64,000 bases of DNA from Lichenicoccus roseus (GTDB lineage Bacteria > Pseudomonadota > Alphaproteobacteria > Acetobacterales > Acetobacteraceae): the NCBI RefSeq assembly GCF_005844085.1, contig NZ_VCDI01000007.1:62001-126000 (forward strand), read 5' to 3'. The notes under the pieces are model-generated. The model was not told the origin of the DNA, made no database searches, and saw only the letters and a list, made by a program, of their open reading frames with translations. Positions 25,928-34,119 of this stretch are shown piece after piece. The position numbers and the translations under genes are program-made. How positions within the stretch are numbered: the stretch's first letter is position 1; each line of letters begins with the position of its first letter.

Positions 25928-26968
25928 TCAAGCCTTCAGCGTGTCCGCCGTCACATCACGTGCGAAAGCCGTAGAATCAAGACTTTCAGGGGTGAGGCCA
26001 ATCAGCTTCAGCTCGTCCATGTATTCCGCGACCTGATCACGTAGATCATTGCCGACAGGATGCACGGCGCGGCCCTCGCTCCTCAGCATGCGGTCGAACT
26101 GTTCCTCGGTGATCGCGGGGCTTTCCGCCGCCAGCAGCGCCGCGGTCTGCTGCGGGTGGGCGCCGACCCATCGTGCCGCGTCCTGCATCGCCATGGTCAG
26201 CGCCACCGCCGCCACCGGATCGGCCTGCAGCACCGCGCTGCGCAGCCCGAGCACGCGGCTCACCCGGACGCTGTAGCTGCCGGACATCGAGGACGCGAGC
26301 TCGTCCAGATGCAGGCCGTCGCGCAGCATCCAGATCGCCGGGTCATGCCCCACCACCGCCTGGACATGTCCCTCCGCAAGGGCGAGCCCGAGCCCGTCGG
26401 CTGGCAGCTGGCGCCACTCGACGTCGCGGTTCGGGTCCATTCCCTTGCGCCGCATCATGATCGAGAAGAACAGCCGGTCGGGGCTGTCGAGGTTGGTGAT
26501 CCCGATCACATGCCGGTGCAGGTCCTCGATGCGATGGAACGGGGAATGGCGGGCAACCAGCAGGCGCGAACTGCCCGCCTGCAGGCCGCAGACCAGCCGC
26601 GCCGGCAGCCCGCCCTGCAGCCGGGGCAGCCAGGACAGCGCCGCTGCGACCGCGGCATCCGCTTCCCCGCTCTGGATCTGGTTCAGCGCGTCGCGTCCGG
26701 AGCGCACCGGCCCGGCATAGGCGATCTCCAGCTTGTAGCGATCGAACAGGCCCTGGTCGCGCGCCGCCAGCAGGACCGGATCGCGGCCAGGATTGGCGGC
26801 GGCCAGGGTCAGGTGGCGCGGGCGCCCGTCCGGGGTCACCTTCTTGTTCTTGTGCGGATGACGGATCTGGTTGCGCACGACCAAGCCGGCGCCGACCGCG
26901 ATCCCGGCGCCGCCGGCGGTCAGCAGCATCCGGCGCGAGAGTGCCTCGGGACCTGGTCGATCGGCCAT
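25928..26968 (-). CDS. ABC-transporter substrate-binding protein (NMT1/SsuA-like), Tat-exported
   Basis: A periplasmic binding protein of the nitrate/sulfonate/taurine/thiamine-precursor superfamily. ATG at 26968 follows AGGAAG. The twin-arginine signal SRRMLLTAGGAGIAVGAGLV is at residues 10-30. The binding core has LAARDQGLFDRYKLEIAY and SGEADAAVAAALSWLPRLQG, as in SsuA/NrtA-like proteins. No permease or ATPase gene is adjacent. Its position just upstream of cysH hints at a sulfur compound such as a sulfonate as ligand. That is inference; nitrate or pyrimidine precursors remain possible. Confidence 0.75.
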   Translation of the reverse strand: MADRPGPEALSRRMLLTAGGAGIAVGAGLVVRNQIRHPHKNKKVTPDGRPRHLTLAAANPGRDPVLLAARDQGLFDRYKLEIAYAGPVRSGRDALNQIQSGEADAAVAAALSWLPRLQGGLPARLVCGLQAGSSRLLVARHSPFHRIEDLHRHVIGITNLDSPDRLFFSIMMRRKGMDPNRDVEWRQLPADGLGLALAEGHVQAVVGHDPAIWMLRDGLHLDELASSMSGSYSVRVSRVLGLRSAVLQADPVAAVALTMAMQDAARWVGAHPQQTAALLAAESPAITEEQFDRMLRSEGRAVHPVGNDLRDQVAEYMDELKLIGLTPESLDSTAFARDVTADTLKA

Positions 26969-27170
26969 CTTCGCTTCCTGTCTGCGCCTTGCCCGCCCGT
27001 CGCGGCCAAATCGTGCCGCACATCGGAGCATCGAGCCCGGCGCAAGCCGCACGCCAACGCCGTCCGGCGCTCGCGGATGCCGCATCCGGCAAAGCTTGCC
27101 CAAGCCGGACGAGCAGTGGCCGGCGGGGCTTTACGTCCCGTTGCCGCATCGCTATACGAGCGACCGCCGT

Positions 27171-27246
27171 TCCCGGATAGCTCAGTTGGTAGAGCAAGCG
27201 ACTGTTAATCGCTCGGTCGTAGGTTCGAGTCCTACTCCGGGAGCCA
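27171..27246 (+). tRNA. tRNA-Asn (anticodon GTT)
   Basis: 76-nt cloverleaf: acceptor TCCCGGA with TCCGGGA, anticodon loop CTGTTAA, T-arm GTTCGAGTC and encoded CCA. Confidence 0.96.
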
Positions 27247-27344
27247 GCTCCGCCCGATCGCACGCCGCCCGGCAACGCCCGCTGCGCCGGTGACACGCCG
27301 GCTTCGCGCCTTGGCAAGATGCCTGTGATCGGCCAGAAGGTTGC

Positions 27345-27764
27345 ATGAGTGGCACCTCCCCCGAGTCGTCGGATCCGCGCGGCAGCGAGCCCGCCCCCGG
27401 CGACACACCGCCTGCGGCCGCAACCGCTCCGGTGATCACCGCCGACGACTTCAACGCCGTCGACATCCGCGTCGGAACGGTTGCGGACGCCAAGCCGTTT
27501 CCCGAGGCACGCAAGCCGGCGATCCGGCTCTGGATCGATTTCGGACCGGCGTTCGGTATCAGACGATCCTCGGCCCAGGTGACGCGTCACTACACGCCGG
27601 ACCAGCTTATCGGCCGGCAGGTCTGCGCCGTTGTCAACCTGCCCCCGAGGCAGATCGGACCCTTCGTTAGCGAGGTCCTCACCCTCGGCATGCCGGACAG
27701 CAAGGGCGAGGTCGTACTGATACGGCCGGACCACAAGGTCCCGGACGGCGGCCGGCTGTTCTGA
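27345..27764 (+). CDS. tRNA-binding domain protein (CsaA-like)
   Basis: After a 30-residue disordered Pro/Ala-rich head comes a single EMAPII/Trbp111-type OB fold: FNAVDIRVGTVADAKPFPEA, then SAQVTRHYTPDQLIGRQVCA and VLTLGMPDSKGEVVLIRPD. This is the CsaA family, dimeric tRNA-binding proteins once called secretion chaperones. It sits between tRNA-Asn and gpt, 14 bp before gpt, and is probably co-transcribed with it. Confidence 0.85.
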   Translation: MSGTSPESSDPRGSEPAPGDTPPAAATAPVITADDFNAVDIRVGTVADAKPFPEARKPAIRLWIDFGPAFGIRRSSAQVTRHYTPDQLIGRQVCAVVNLPPRQIGPFVSEVLTLGMPDSKGEVVLIRPDHKVPDGGRLF

Positions 27765-27778
27765 AGGAGGCCTGACCG

Positions 27779-28264
27779 ATGGCCGTCAGCTACGCCACCG
27801 TGACCTGGGACCAGCTGCATCGCGACGCGCGGCAACTCGCCGCCGCCCTTATGCCGCTCGGACCTTGGCAGGGCATCGTCGCGATCACCCGCGGCGGCCT
27901 AATCCCGGCCGCGATCATCGGGCGCGAGCTGGACTGCCGGCTGATCGAGAGCATTTCCGTGGTGTCCTACGACGAGGAACACCAGTCCGAACCCCGCGTC
28001 ATCAAGATGCCGGTGGCGGCGGGCGACGGCGAGGGCTTCCTGATCATCGACGACCTGGTGGATTCCGGGGTCACCGCCCAGCTGGTCCGCCGCCTGCTGC
28101 CGAAAGCCTATTTCGCTTGCCTGTACGCCAAGCCGTCCGGGCGGCCGAGCACCGACAAGTTCGTCGTCGAGGTGCCGCAGGAGACCTGGATCCTGTTCCC
28201 GTGGGACACCGCGCCGCTGTTCGTGCCGCCCCTGGCGCGGTCCAGGCCGGACACCGCGACCTGA
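27779..28264 (+). CDS. gpt: Xanthine(-guanine) phosphoribosyltransferase
   Basis: Salvages xanthine and guanine using PRPP. ATG at 27779 follows an ideal GAAGGAGG site. The type I phosphoribosyltransferase PRPP loop FLIIDDLVDSGVTAQLV is near residue 85. AITRGGLIPAAIIGREL is the second substrate loop, and WILFPWDT is the Trp-containing purine-stacking region seen in E. coli Gpt. The 161-residue length is close to that of Gpt. Confidence 0.9.
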   Translation: MAVSYATVTWDQLHRDARQLAAALMPLGPWQGIVAITRGGLIPAAIIGRELDCRLIESISVVSYDEEHQSEPRVIKMPVAAGDGEGFLIIDDLVDSGVTAQLVRRLLPKAYFACLYAKPSGRPSTDKFVVEVPQETWILFPWDTAPLFVPPLARSRPDTAT

Positions 28265-28332
28265 AGTTTTGCTGGAACCGGCCAGCCCTGCTTGCCTTGG
28301 CTGCCCGGGAACAATAGGGTCCGGACCGTCAG

Positions 28333-28409
28333 CGGGGCGTGGCGCAGCCTGGTAGCGCGCGTGTTTTGGGTACACGAGGCCGCCGGTTCGAGTCCGGCCG
28401 CCCCGACCA
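28333..28409 (+). tRNA. tRNA-Pro (anticodon TGG)
   Basis: 77-nt cloverleaf: acceptor CGGGGCG with CGCCCCG, anticodon loop TTTGGGT, T-arm GTTCGAGTC and encoded CCA. Confidence 0.96.
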
Positions 28410-28449
28410 GCGGTCCTTCCGCCCTGGCGACGTTGGAGGTTCGAACATC

Positions 28450-28755
28450 ATGCGTGCCCGTATCTACAGGCAGCCCAAGACATCGATGCAGTCCGGCCAG
28501 GCCAATACGCATGACTGGGTGCTGGAATACGGCCAATCCGAGCAGCGCCTGCAGGATCCGCTTATGGGTTGGTTCGGCAGCGGCGACATGCGCAGCCAGC
28601 TTCGCCTGAAGTTTCCCTCGCAGGAGGAGGCGGTTGCCTACGCACAGCGCGAGGGGATCGCCTACGATCTCGAACTGCCGGTGGCACGGGTCCGCAAGCC
28701 GAAGGCCTATGCGGACAATTTCCGCAGCGATCGCCTGCAGAACTGGACCCACTGA
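28450..28755 (+). CDS. NADH dehydrogenase accessory subunit, NDUFS4-like (ETC complex I family)
   Basis: A 101-residue homologue of the mitochondrial 18-kDa complex I subunit. ATG at 28450. Landmarks are [36 protein letters not shown] and [20 protein letters not shown], then a basic C-terminus with [13 protein letters not shown]. It occurs in alphaproteobacteria as a stand-alone gene away from the nuo operon, as here between tRNA-Pro and tRNA-Arg. It associates with the peripheral arm of complex I. Confidence 0.9.
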   Translation: MRARIYRQPKTSMQSGQANTHDWVLEYGQSEQRLQDPLMGWFGSGDMRSQLRLKFPSQEEAVAYAQREGIAYDLELPVARVRKPKAYADNFRSDRLQNWTH

Positions 28756-28794
28756 CCGACATACCCCTGGCTGAAGTGCAAAGCCTTGGCCTGC

Positions 28795-28871
28795 GCGCCC
28801 TTAGCTCAGTTGGATAGAGCAATAGCCTTCTAAGCTATGGGTCGGTGGTTCGAATCCACCAGGGCGCGCCA
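28795..28871 (+). tRNA. tRNA-Arg (anticodon TCT)
   Basis: 77-nt cloverleaf: acceptor GCGCCCT with AGGGCGC, anticodon loop CTTCTAA, T-arm GTTCGAATC and encoded CCA. Confidence 0.96.
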
Positions 28872-28986
28872 TCGCCGCATCTTATCGCACCACGGCATAC
28901 TATTCCGTCAACGCAGCGAACTGCTGTTGCGATTTTCGTGTGCGATGTCATTTTCGATCCAGCGCTCAGCACTGGATCGTCACGAC

Positions 28987-29286
28987 ATGCAGCGACCCTC
29001 CCTACCCTCCGCCGAGCACGCCCTGCCATCGGCCGCCATCGTGCGAATTCCGGTTCCTCCGCAGGCCCGGCTGCTGGCTGCCGTCCGGATGCTGGAGCGG
29101 CGCCTCGAGGAGCAGCGCGTCGCGGTCGCGGCCTGGCGCGACGAGGTGGCGAAGCTCGCCGAGCTGATGGCATCGGTCGCGGAGACAGCGAGATCTGCCG
29201 ACGACCAGCTCCGGACGACGCGGCAATGCCTCCCGGCCGCAGGGTCCCCGGCCGTCGAGCGCGAGGCCATCGAGCCGGCTTCGTAG
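28987..29286 (+). CDS. Small coiled-coil protein, 99 aa, hypothetical
   Basis: ATG at 28987 (another ATG lies 14 codons upstream). The first 25 residues are Pro/Ala-rich, then LAAVRMLERRLEEQRVAVAA continues into a heptad-rich helix to about residue 75. No family is recognised. A minus-strand frame covers the same bases but has Ser/Ala/Arg shadow composition. Confidence 0.45.
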   Translation: MQRPSLPSAEHALPSAAIVRIPVPPQARLLAAVRMLERRLEEQRVAVAAWRDEVAKLAELMASVAETARSADDQLRTTRQCLPAAGSPAVEREAIEPAS

Positions 29287-29393
29287 CGCAGCTGTTTCGA
29301 CCGGAGCCTCCCCTGCTGCGTTGACATCGACCCTGCGGCGGCTGATCAGGATGACCTGACGCACCGCCACGGGCAGATGAGTGCCAGACGCCG

Positions 29394-30626
29394 ATGAAGC
29401 CCAGGATGCCCGGCCTGATTATCGTGCTGCTGGCGCTGCTGACCGCGGTCGGCCCGATCTCGACCGACATGTATCTGCCCGCCTTCCCCGCCATGAAGGC
29501 GGAGCTGATGGCGCGGCCTGGCGAGGCGCAGATCACCCTGGCGGCATGGTTCCTCGGCCTCTCGGTCGGCCAGATCACCCATGGACCGCTCTCCGACCAT
29601 TACGGCCGCAGGGTGCCACTGCTGCTCGGCACCGCGCTCTACACGATCGCCTCGATCGGCTGCGCGATGGCGCCGTCGATGACCATCCTGTCCTGCTGGC
29701 GCCTGGTGGCGGCCTTCGGTGGCGCCGCCAGCCTGGTGATCCCGCGCGCGGTGATCCGCGACATGGTGCTGAACGGCGTCGAGGCCGCCCGACTGATCGG
29801 CCGGCTCACCCTGGTGATGGGCGTGGTGCCGATCCTTGCGCCGACAGCCGGCGGCTTCATCGCGGAGCACCTCGGCTGGGAGGCGATCTTCTGGGTCGCG
29901 GCCTTCTACGGCGTGCTCTGCAGCCTGCTGATCTGGCGCTACCTGCCGGATACCCTGCTGCCCGAGCGTCACGTGACGCTCAGCCTGGTGCCGACGCTGC
30001 TGCGCTACCGCAAGGTCTGGCGCGACCGGGTCTTCCGCTACCACGCCCTCGAGGGTGGCTGCGGCACCTTCAGCCTGTTTGCCTTCCTGGGCGGCGCGCC
30101 CACCGTATTCCTGGGCACCTACCACCTGTCGCCGACGCTTTTCGGCAGCGTCTTCATCTCCAACGCCACCGGCTACATCATCGGCGTCCAGGTGAATGCC
30201 CGCGCCGTGCGGCGGTATCGTCCCGGCCCGGTGCTGACCGCGGGTGCATGCGCCCTGGCCGTCACCACGTCCGCCATGCTGGTGCTGACGCTCACCGGCA
30301 TCGATACGCCGCTGGCTTTGACGCTCTGCATGATGGCCTGCATGACGGCACTCGGCTTCGTGCTGCCGGGAGCCGCCATCGGCTGCCTGCTGCCGCATGC
30401 CGCCGAGGCGGGCAGCGCATCCGCCCTGTATGGCACGACGGTGTTCTTCATCGGCGCCTTCAGCACGGTGCTGGTCGGCGAGATCGGCCGCGGCAGCCCG
30501 GTGCCGATGGCGGCGCTGATGGTGCTTGGCGCGATCGGCACGCTGCTGTGCGACCGCCAGCGTCCCCGGCGCGCCCGTCGCGGCTCCCGGCGCAACGCTC
30601 GTTCGGACACGCTTGTCGGAGGATGA
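29394..30626 (+). CDS. MFS multidrug exporter, Bcr/CflA family
   Basis: 410 residues with 12 predicted membrane helices and the drug:H+ antiporter-1 layout. The loop after helix 2 contains GPLSDHYGRRVPLLLG, the MFS motif A. TDMYLPAFPAM in helix 1 and RAVIRDM after helix 4 are typical of Bcr/CflA. Antiporter motif C is seen as VMGVVPILAPTAGGFI. It probably exports hydrophobic drugs such as bicyclomycin or florfenicol; the substrate is not predictable. It stands alone, with no regulator adjacent. Confidence 0.88.
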   Translation: MKPRMPGLIIVLLALLTAVGPISTDMYLPAFPAMKAELMARPGEAQITLAAWFLGLSVGQITHGPLSDHYGRRVPLLLGTALYTIASIGCAMAPSMTILSCWRLVAAFGGAASLVIPRAVIRDMVLNGVEAARLIGRLTLVMGVVPILAPTAGGFIAEHLGWEAIFWVAAFYGVLCSLLIWRYLPDTLLPERHVTLSLVPTLLRYRKVWRDRVFRYHALEGGCGTFSLFAFLGGAPTVFLGTYHLSPTLFGSVFISNATGYIIGVQVNARAVRRYRPGPVLTAGACALAVTTSAMLVLTLTGIDTPLALTLCMMACMTALGFVLPGAAIGCLLPHAAEAGSASALYGTTVFFIGAFSTVLVGEIGRGSPVPMAALMVLGAIGTLLCDRQRPRRARRGSRRNARSDTLVGG

Positions 30627-30691
30627 AGCCGCCTGCTTGTGAAGCGGTCGGACGCATGGTGATATCCGCCGTACTGAGTATCGGAGTGCCT

Positions 30692-31168
30692 ATGCGATCT
30701 GCCCCCCTGCCTGCGATCGGCGCCGTCCTGGCCCTGACGGCCTGCCTGGCAACCGGCCCGGGCGGCGCGGCCCGCGCGGACGACGGCGACGACTTCATGC
30801 GCCACATGGCGAGCCAGCCGGGCGTCAAGACGCTGCCTTCGGGCCTCGAATACAAGGTGCTGCAATCCGGCGATCCGCACGGAACGCCACCGGCACCCGG
30901 TGACCAGCTGGTGCTGAACTACGACGGCAAGCTGCCGGACGGCGCTACCTTCGACAGCACCGAACAGCAGGGCGGCATGGCCCGGATGACCTTCAACGGC
31001 CTGATCCCGGGCTGGATGGAGGGTCTGCGGCTGATGCGCCCCGGGGATACCTGGATGCTCTACGTGCCGAGCAAGCTAGGCTACGGCGCCAACGGAGCCG
31101 GCCCGATCCCGCCGAATTCTCCCCTGGTGTTCAAGATCGAGCTGGTCGCGGTTCACCCTGCCGGCTGA
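30692..31168 (+). CDS. FKBP-type peptidyl-prolyl isomerase, probable lipoprotein
   Basis: ATG at 30692 follows GGAG; a second ATG 12 codons upstream is possible. The signal ends in LTAC, a lipobox, so it is probably lipid-anchored in the envelope. The FKBP domain spans residues 50-158: LPSGLEYKVLQSG, GDQLVLNYDGKLPDGATFDS, GLIPGWMEGLRLMRPGDTWM (the FKBP core) and LGYGANGAGPIPPNSPLVF. It should help fold periplasmic proteins. One short FKBP domain without the FkpA dimerisation arm. Confidence 0.9.
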   Translation: MRSAPLPAIGAVLALTACLATGPGGAARADDGDDFMRHMASQPGVKTLPSGLEYKVLQSGDPHGTPPAPGDQLVLNYDGKLPDGATFDSTEQQGGMARMTFNGLIPGWMEGLRLMRPGDTWMLYVPSKLGYGANGAGPIPPNSPLVFKIELVAVHPAG

Positions 31169-31190
31169 GCCCGATCCGGCGGCTTCATCC

Positions 31191-31673
31191 GTGGCGGAGG
31201 CGGATCCTCCCGACGCGGCGCCGATCTTCACCATCGGCTACGAGGCCTGCAGCTTCGACGGGGTTCGCGACGCCCTGCTGGCCGCCGGCACCAGGCTGCT
31301 GATCGACGTCAGGGCCATCGCCGCCTCGCGCCGGCCCGGCTTCTCCAAGCGCATCCTCGCCGGCGGGCTGGCCGAGGCCGGCATCGGCTACCTGCACCTG
31401 CAGCCGCTCGGCACGCCGAAGCCGGGCCGGGACGCCGTGCGGCGCGGCGACATCCTGGCGATGCAGCGCATCTTTGCCGTGCACATGCAGGGCGACCGCC
31501 CGCAGGCCGCCCTGGCGGAAGCGCGCGCCGCCGCCCTCGAGACGCGGGCCTGCCTGCTCTGCTTCGAGCGTGATCCGGCGCACTGCCACCGCACCCTGGT
31601 CGGCGATCTGCTGTGCAGCGACGCCGGTCTGGCGCCGCTGGTGCATCTCCATGCATCGCCGATCGTGAAATAA
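31191..31673 (+). CDS. DUF488 family protein
   Basis: 160 residues with GTG start. It has the DUF488 signature: FTIGYEACSFDGVRDALLAA at the start, LIDVRAIAASRRPGFSK, and a late LLCFERDPAHCHRTLVGDLL with a Cys/His cluster. Members are uncharacterised; a nucleic-acid or redox role has been suggested. It starts 22 bp after the FKBP gene. Confidence 0.8.
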   Translation: MAEADPPDAAPIFTIGYEACSFDGVRDALLAAGTRLLIDVRAIAASRRPGFSKRILAGGLAEAGIGYLHLQPLGTPKPGRDAVRRGDILAMQRIFAVHMQGDRPQAALAEARAAALETRACLLCFERDPAHCHRTLVGDLLCSDAGLAPLVHLHASPIVK

Positions 31674-31829
31674 AATTGCCTCGGCCTCGATAGAGGTTGT
31701 AACGGACTCGTTTTGACGAAGACGGGTGAGGAACCCGACCGCGATGGAGCGACCTGTGCTGAACGGCAATCTGCTTCCCGACGGCGTGCGCGACGGCACG
31801 ACCCTTGCGCCAGCAACGGGAGCCTGAGC

Positions 31830-33635
31830 ATGGCACGTCCGCCGCCGGTCAAGATCAGCAGCGAGCGGCTCGTCCTGCCGCGTCCGGGCCAGATCCTCGG
31901 CGAAGGCGAGGACAGCGCCTTCAGCGCTTTCGCACGCGTCGCGATGCGTGGCCTGGACGTGCCGCTGGCCCTGGTGCTGGTCGAGGAGCATGGCGCCCTG
32001 CAGATCCGTGGCGCGTTCGGCCGCTCGCTCGGCGAGACGCTGCCGATCTCGATCATACGCACCCAGATGGACAGCCAGCGCCGGATGACGCTGGAGATCG
32101 CCGACCTGCAGCGCGATCCGGCATTCCTGGCGTCCCCGGAGGACGAGCGCCATGCCGGCTTCGGCGCCTACGCCGGGGCGACCCTGCGCGACGCCTCCGG
32201 CGCCTCGATCGGCGTGCTCTGCGTGCTCGACCACAAGGCGCACCGGTTCGGCCGCGAGAGCCTTGCGATCCTGGCCGACCTCGCCCGCGCCGCCGGCTCG
32301 CTGCTCGCCTTCGACCAGCATCACCAGGTGCGCACCGAGATCGGTTCCGAGGCGGTGACCGCGTTGCCCGGCCGCGAGGCCCTCGAGGGCGCGCTGGACC
32401 GCCTGGTGGAGGGCGCCGAGCGCGCCAATCCAAGCTCGCTGCCGCCCGGCTTCGGCGTGCTGCGGATCGACATCGGCCGCCTCGGCGAGCTCAACGAGAT
32501 GCATGGGCGCAGCGCCGTGGACCAGGCGCTCAAGCAGATCGCCGGGCGCCTGAAGTCGGTCACTCCAAGCCCGGGCTTCCTCGCCCATCTCGGCGGCGGC
32601 GGTTTCGCACTGGTGGTCGGCGGCCGTGTCACGGCGGCCGATATCGAGGCGGTTGCGGTGCGCGCGATGGACCGGCTGCGCGAGCCCGCCCATCTGGACG
32701 GTCTCGACGTGCCGCTGCGGCCGTCCGCGGGGATCGCCAGCTATCCGGCCGATGCGCTCGACAGCGCAGGGCTGCTGCGCAGTGCGGAGGCGGCGCTGAG
32801 CCATGCCAAGCGGCAGGGCGACGGCAGGCACATCCACTCGACGCCGAACCTGCTGCAGACCTACGAGCTCAGCGCCGGCATCGAGCAGGACCTGCAGCGT
32901 GCGGTCATGAAGGGCGAATTCACCCTGAACTGGCTGCCGGTGATCGACACCGCGAGCGAGAAGGTGGTCAGCTTCGAGGCGCTGGCCCGCTGGCACCGGC
33001 CCGGCTATGGCGACATCTCGCCCGACATCTTCATCTCCTGCGCGGAGTCCGCCGGCCTCATCGAGCAGGTGGATGGCTGGGTGCTCGCCGCCGCCTGCCG
33101 CGAGGCGGCATCCTGGGAGCAGGCGCTCGGCGTATCGGTCAACATCTCCCCGGTGTGGATTTCGCACAACCGGCTGCCGTCGCTGCTCAGGCGGGTGCTG
33201 GACGAGACCGGGCTCGACCCGACCCGGCTGCAGATCGAACTCTCCGAGCGCGTTCCGTTCGGCTCCGACGGCATGACGCGGCGGGAACTGTCGCAGGTGC
33301 GCGCCATGGGTGTGCGGCTGGCGCTCGACGACTTCGGCACCGGCTATTCCTGCCTGGGTCTGCTCGGCACCTACCCGTTCGACCAGGTCAAGCTGGACAG
33401 CCAGTTCGTGCAGGCGATCGGACGCGACCGCCGCGCCGAGGCGATCACCCGTGGCGTGCTGCAGATGGTGCAGTCGCTCGGCATGACCAGCTGCGCCGAA
33501 GGTGTGGAAACCGAGGAACAGCTGGCCTTCCTCGATGCCCACGGCTGCGAGGAGATCCAGGGCTACCTGATCGGCCGCCCGATCCCGCGCCTGCCCCGGC
33601 AGGTCGGGTCGGTCAGGGCGATGGACCAGGCCTAG
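31830..33635 (+). CDS. GAF-GGDEF(degenerate)-EAL cyclic-di-GMP phosphodiesterase
   Basis: ATG at 31830 after GGGAG; a frame extension to 31713 is not conserved. The GAF domain (residues 25-170) is followed by a diguanylate-cyclase-like domain whose signature reads LGGGGFALVVGG instead of GGDEF, so it cannot make c-di-GMP. The EAL domain keeps its metal and catalytic residues: SFEALARWHRP, VNISPVW, IELSER, LDDFGTGYSC, VKLDSQFV, EGVETEE and IQGYLIGRPI. The protein is therefore probably an active phosphodiesterase with the GAF and dead GGDEF as sensory input. No transmembrane segment is seen, so it is cytoplasmic. Confidence 0.88.
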   Translation: MARPPPVKISSERLVLPRPGQILGEGEDSAFSAFARVAMRGLDVPLALVLVEEHGALQIRGAFGRSLGETLPISIIRTQMDSQRRMTLEIADLQRDPAFLASPEDERHAGFGAYAGATLRDASGASIGVLCVLDHKAHRFGRESLAILADLARAAGSLLAFDQHHQVRTEIGSEAVTALPGREALEGALDRLVEGAERANPSSLPPGFGVLRIDIGRLGELNEMHGRSAVDQALKQIAGRLKSVTPSPGFLAHLGGGGFALVVGGRVTAADIEAVAVRAMDRLREPAHLDGLDVPLRPSAGIASYPADALDSAGLLRSAEAALSHAKRQGDGRHIHSTPNLLQTYELSAGIEQDLQRAVMKGEFTLNWLPVIDTASEKVVSFEALARWHRPGYGDISPDIFISCAESAGLIEQVDGWVLAAACREAASWEQALGVSVNISPVWISHNRLPSLLRRVLDETGLDPTRLQIELSERVPFGSDGMTRRELSQVRAMGVRLALDDFGTGYSCLGLLGTYPFDQVKLDSQFVQAIGRDRRAEAITRGVLQMVQSLGMTSCAEGVETEEQLAFLDAHGCEEIQGYLIGRPIPRLPRQVGSVRAMDQA

Positions 33636-33668
33636 GTCGCGCCCGCACTTCCCGCCCCGGCGACCAGC

Positions 33669-34040
33669 TCAGCCGCTGCGCCGGGTGCTCTGCCGGGTCG
33701 GCCTGTTGTTGAGGCTGTAGGCGATGCCGGCGGCGACCAGGCCGGTCATCAACGGCGTCAGCCAGGCCGGCCGCAGCAGGAAGGGCATCAGCCCCTGCCG
33801 CCAGAGCCCTTCCCAGGCGTGGCGCGCGATGGACAGGTGCAGCCGGCCGAGCATGGTGGGATCCAGCGCCAGCAGCATCGAGCCGAGGCTCATCTGCGGC
33901 GGCAGGAGTGCCGCGATCGCGAACGCAGCGACCAGGGCGACCGCCGAAAGGCAGGCGAACACGCGCACGAGGACGACGTGCCGGGTGCCGCGGGCCGGTG
34001 GCCTGCCGTTCCTGCGCTTGAGGCTATAGCGCGTAACCAA
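33669..34040 (-). CDS. Small two-helix membrane protein, hypothetical, 123 aa
   Basis: The start is uncertain: TTG at 34040 has GGGAG very close upstream, and the frame is open further. Membrane helices are at about residues 28-50 (VLVRVFACLSAVALVAAFAI) and 95-112 (WLTPLMTGLVAAGIAYSL). The linker LGSMLLALDPTMLGRLHLS is amphipathic. No known family. It lies downstream of the LpxR-like gene in the same direction, separated by 79 bp. Confidence 0.5.
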   Translation of the reverse strand: MVTRYSLKRRNGRPPARGTRHVVLVRVFACLSAVALVAAFAIAALLPPQMSLGSMLLALDPTMLGRLHLSIARHAWEGLWRQGLMPFLLRPAWLTPLMTGLVAAGIAYSLNNRPTRQSTRRSG

Positions 34041-34119
34041 TACTCCCGACCCAGGGTCCGCGCGCCATGGACTGCGCGGGTCCCCCACCCTAGAGCAGCC
34101 GCCGGCCGATTGGTATCGG

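Noticed and set aside
31185-33542. 785-codon minus-strand frame
   Set aside because: Antisense shadow of the DUF488 and GGDEF/EAL genes, whose motifs are intact on the plus strand.
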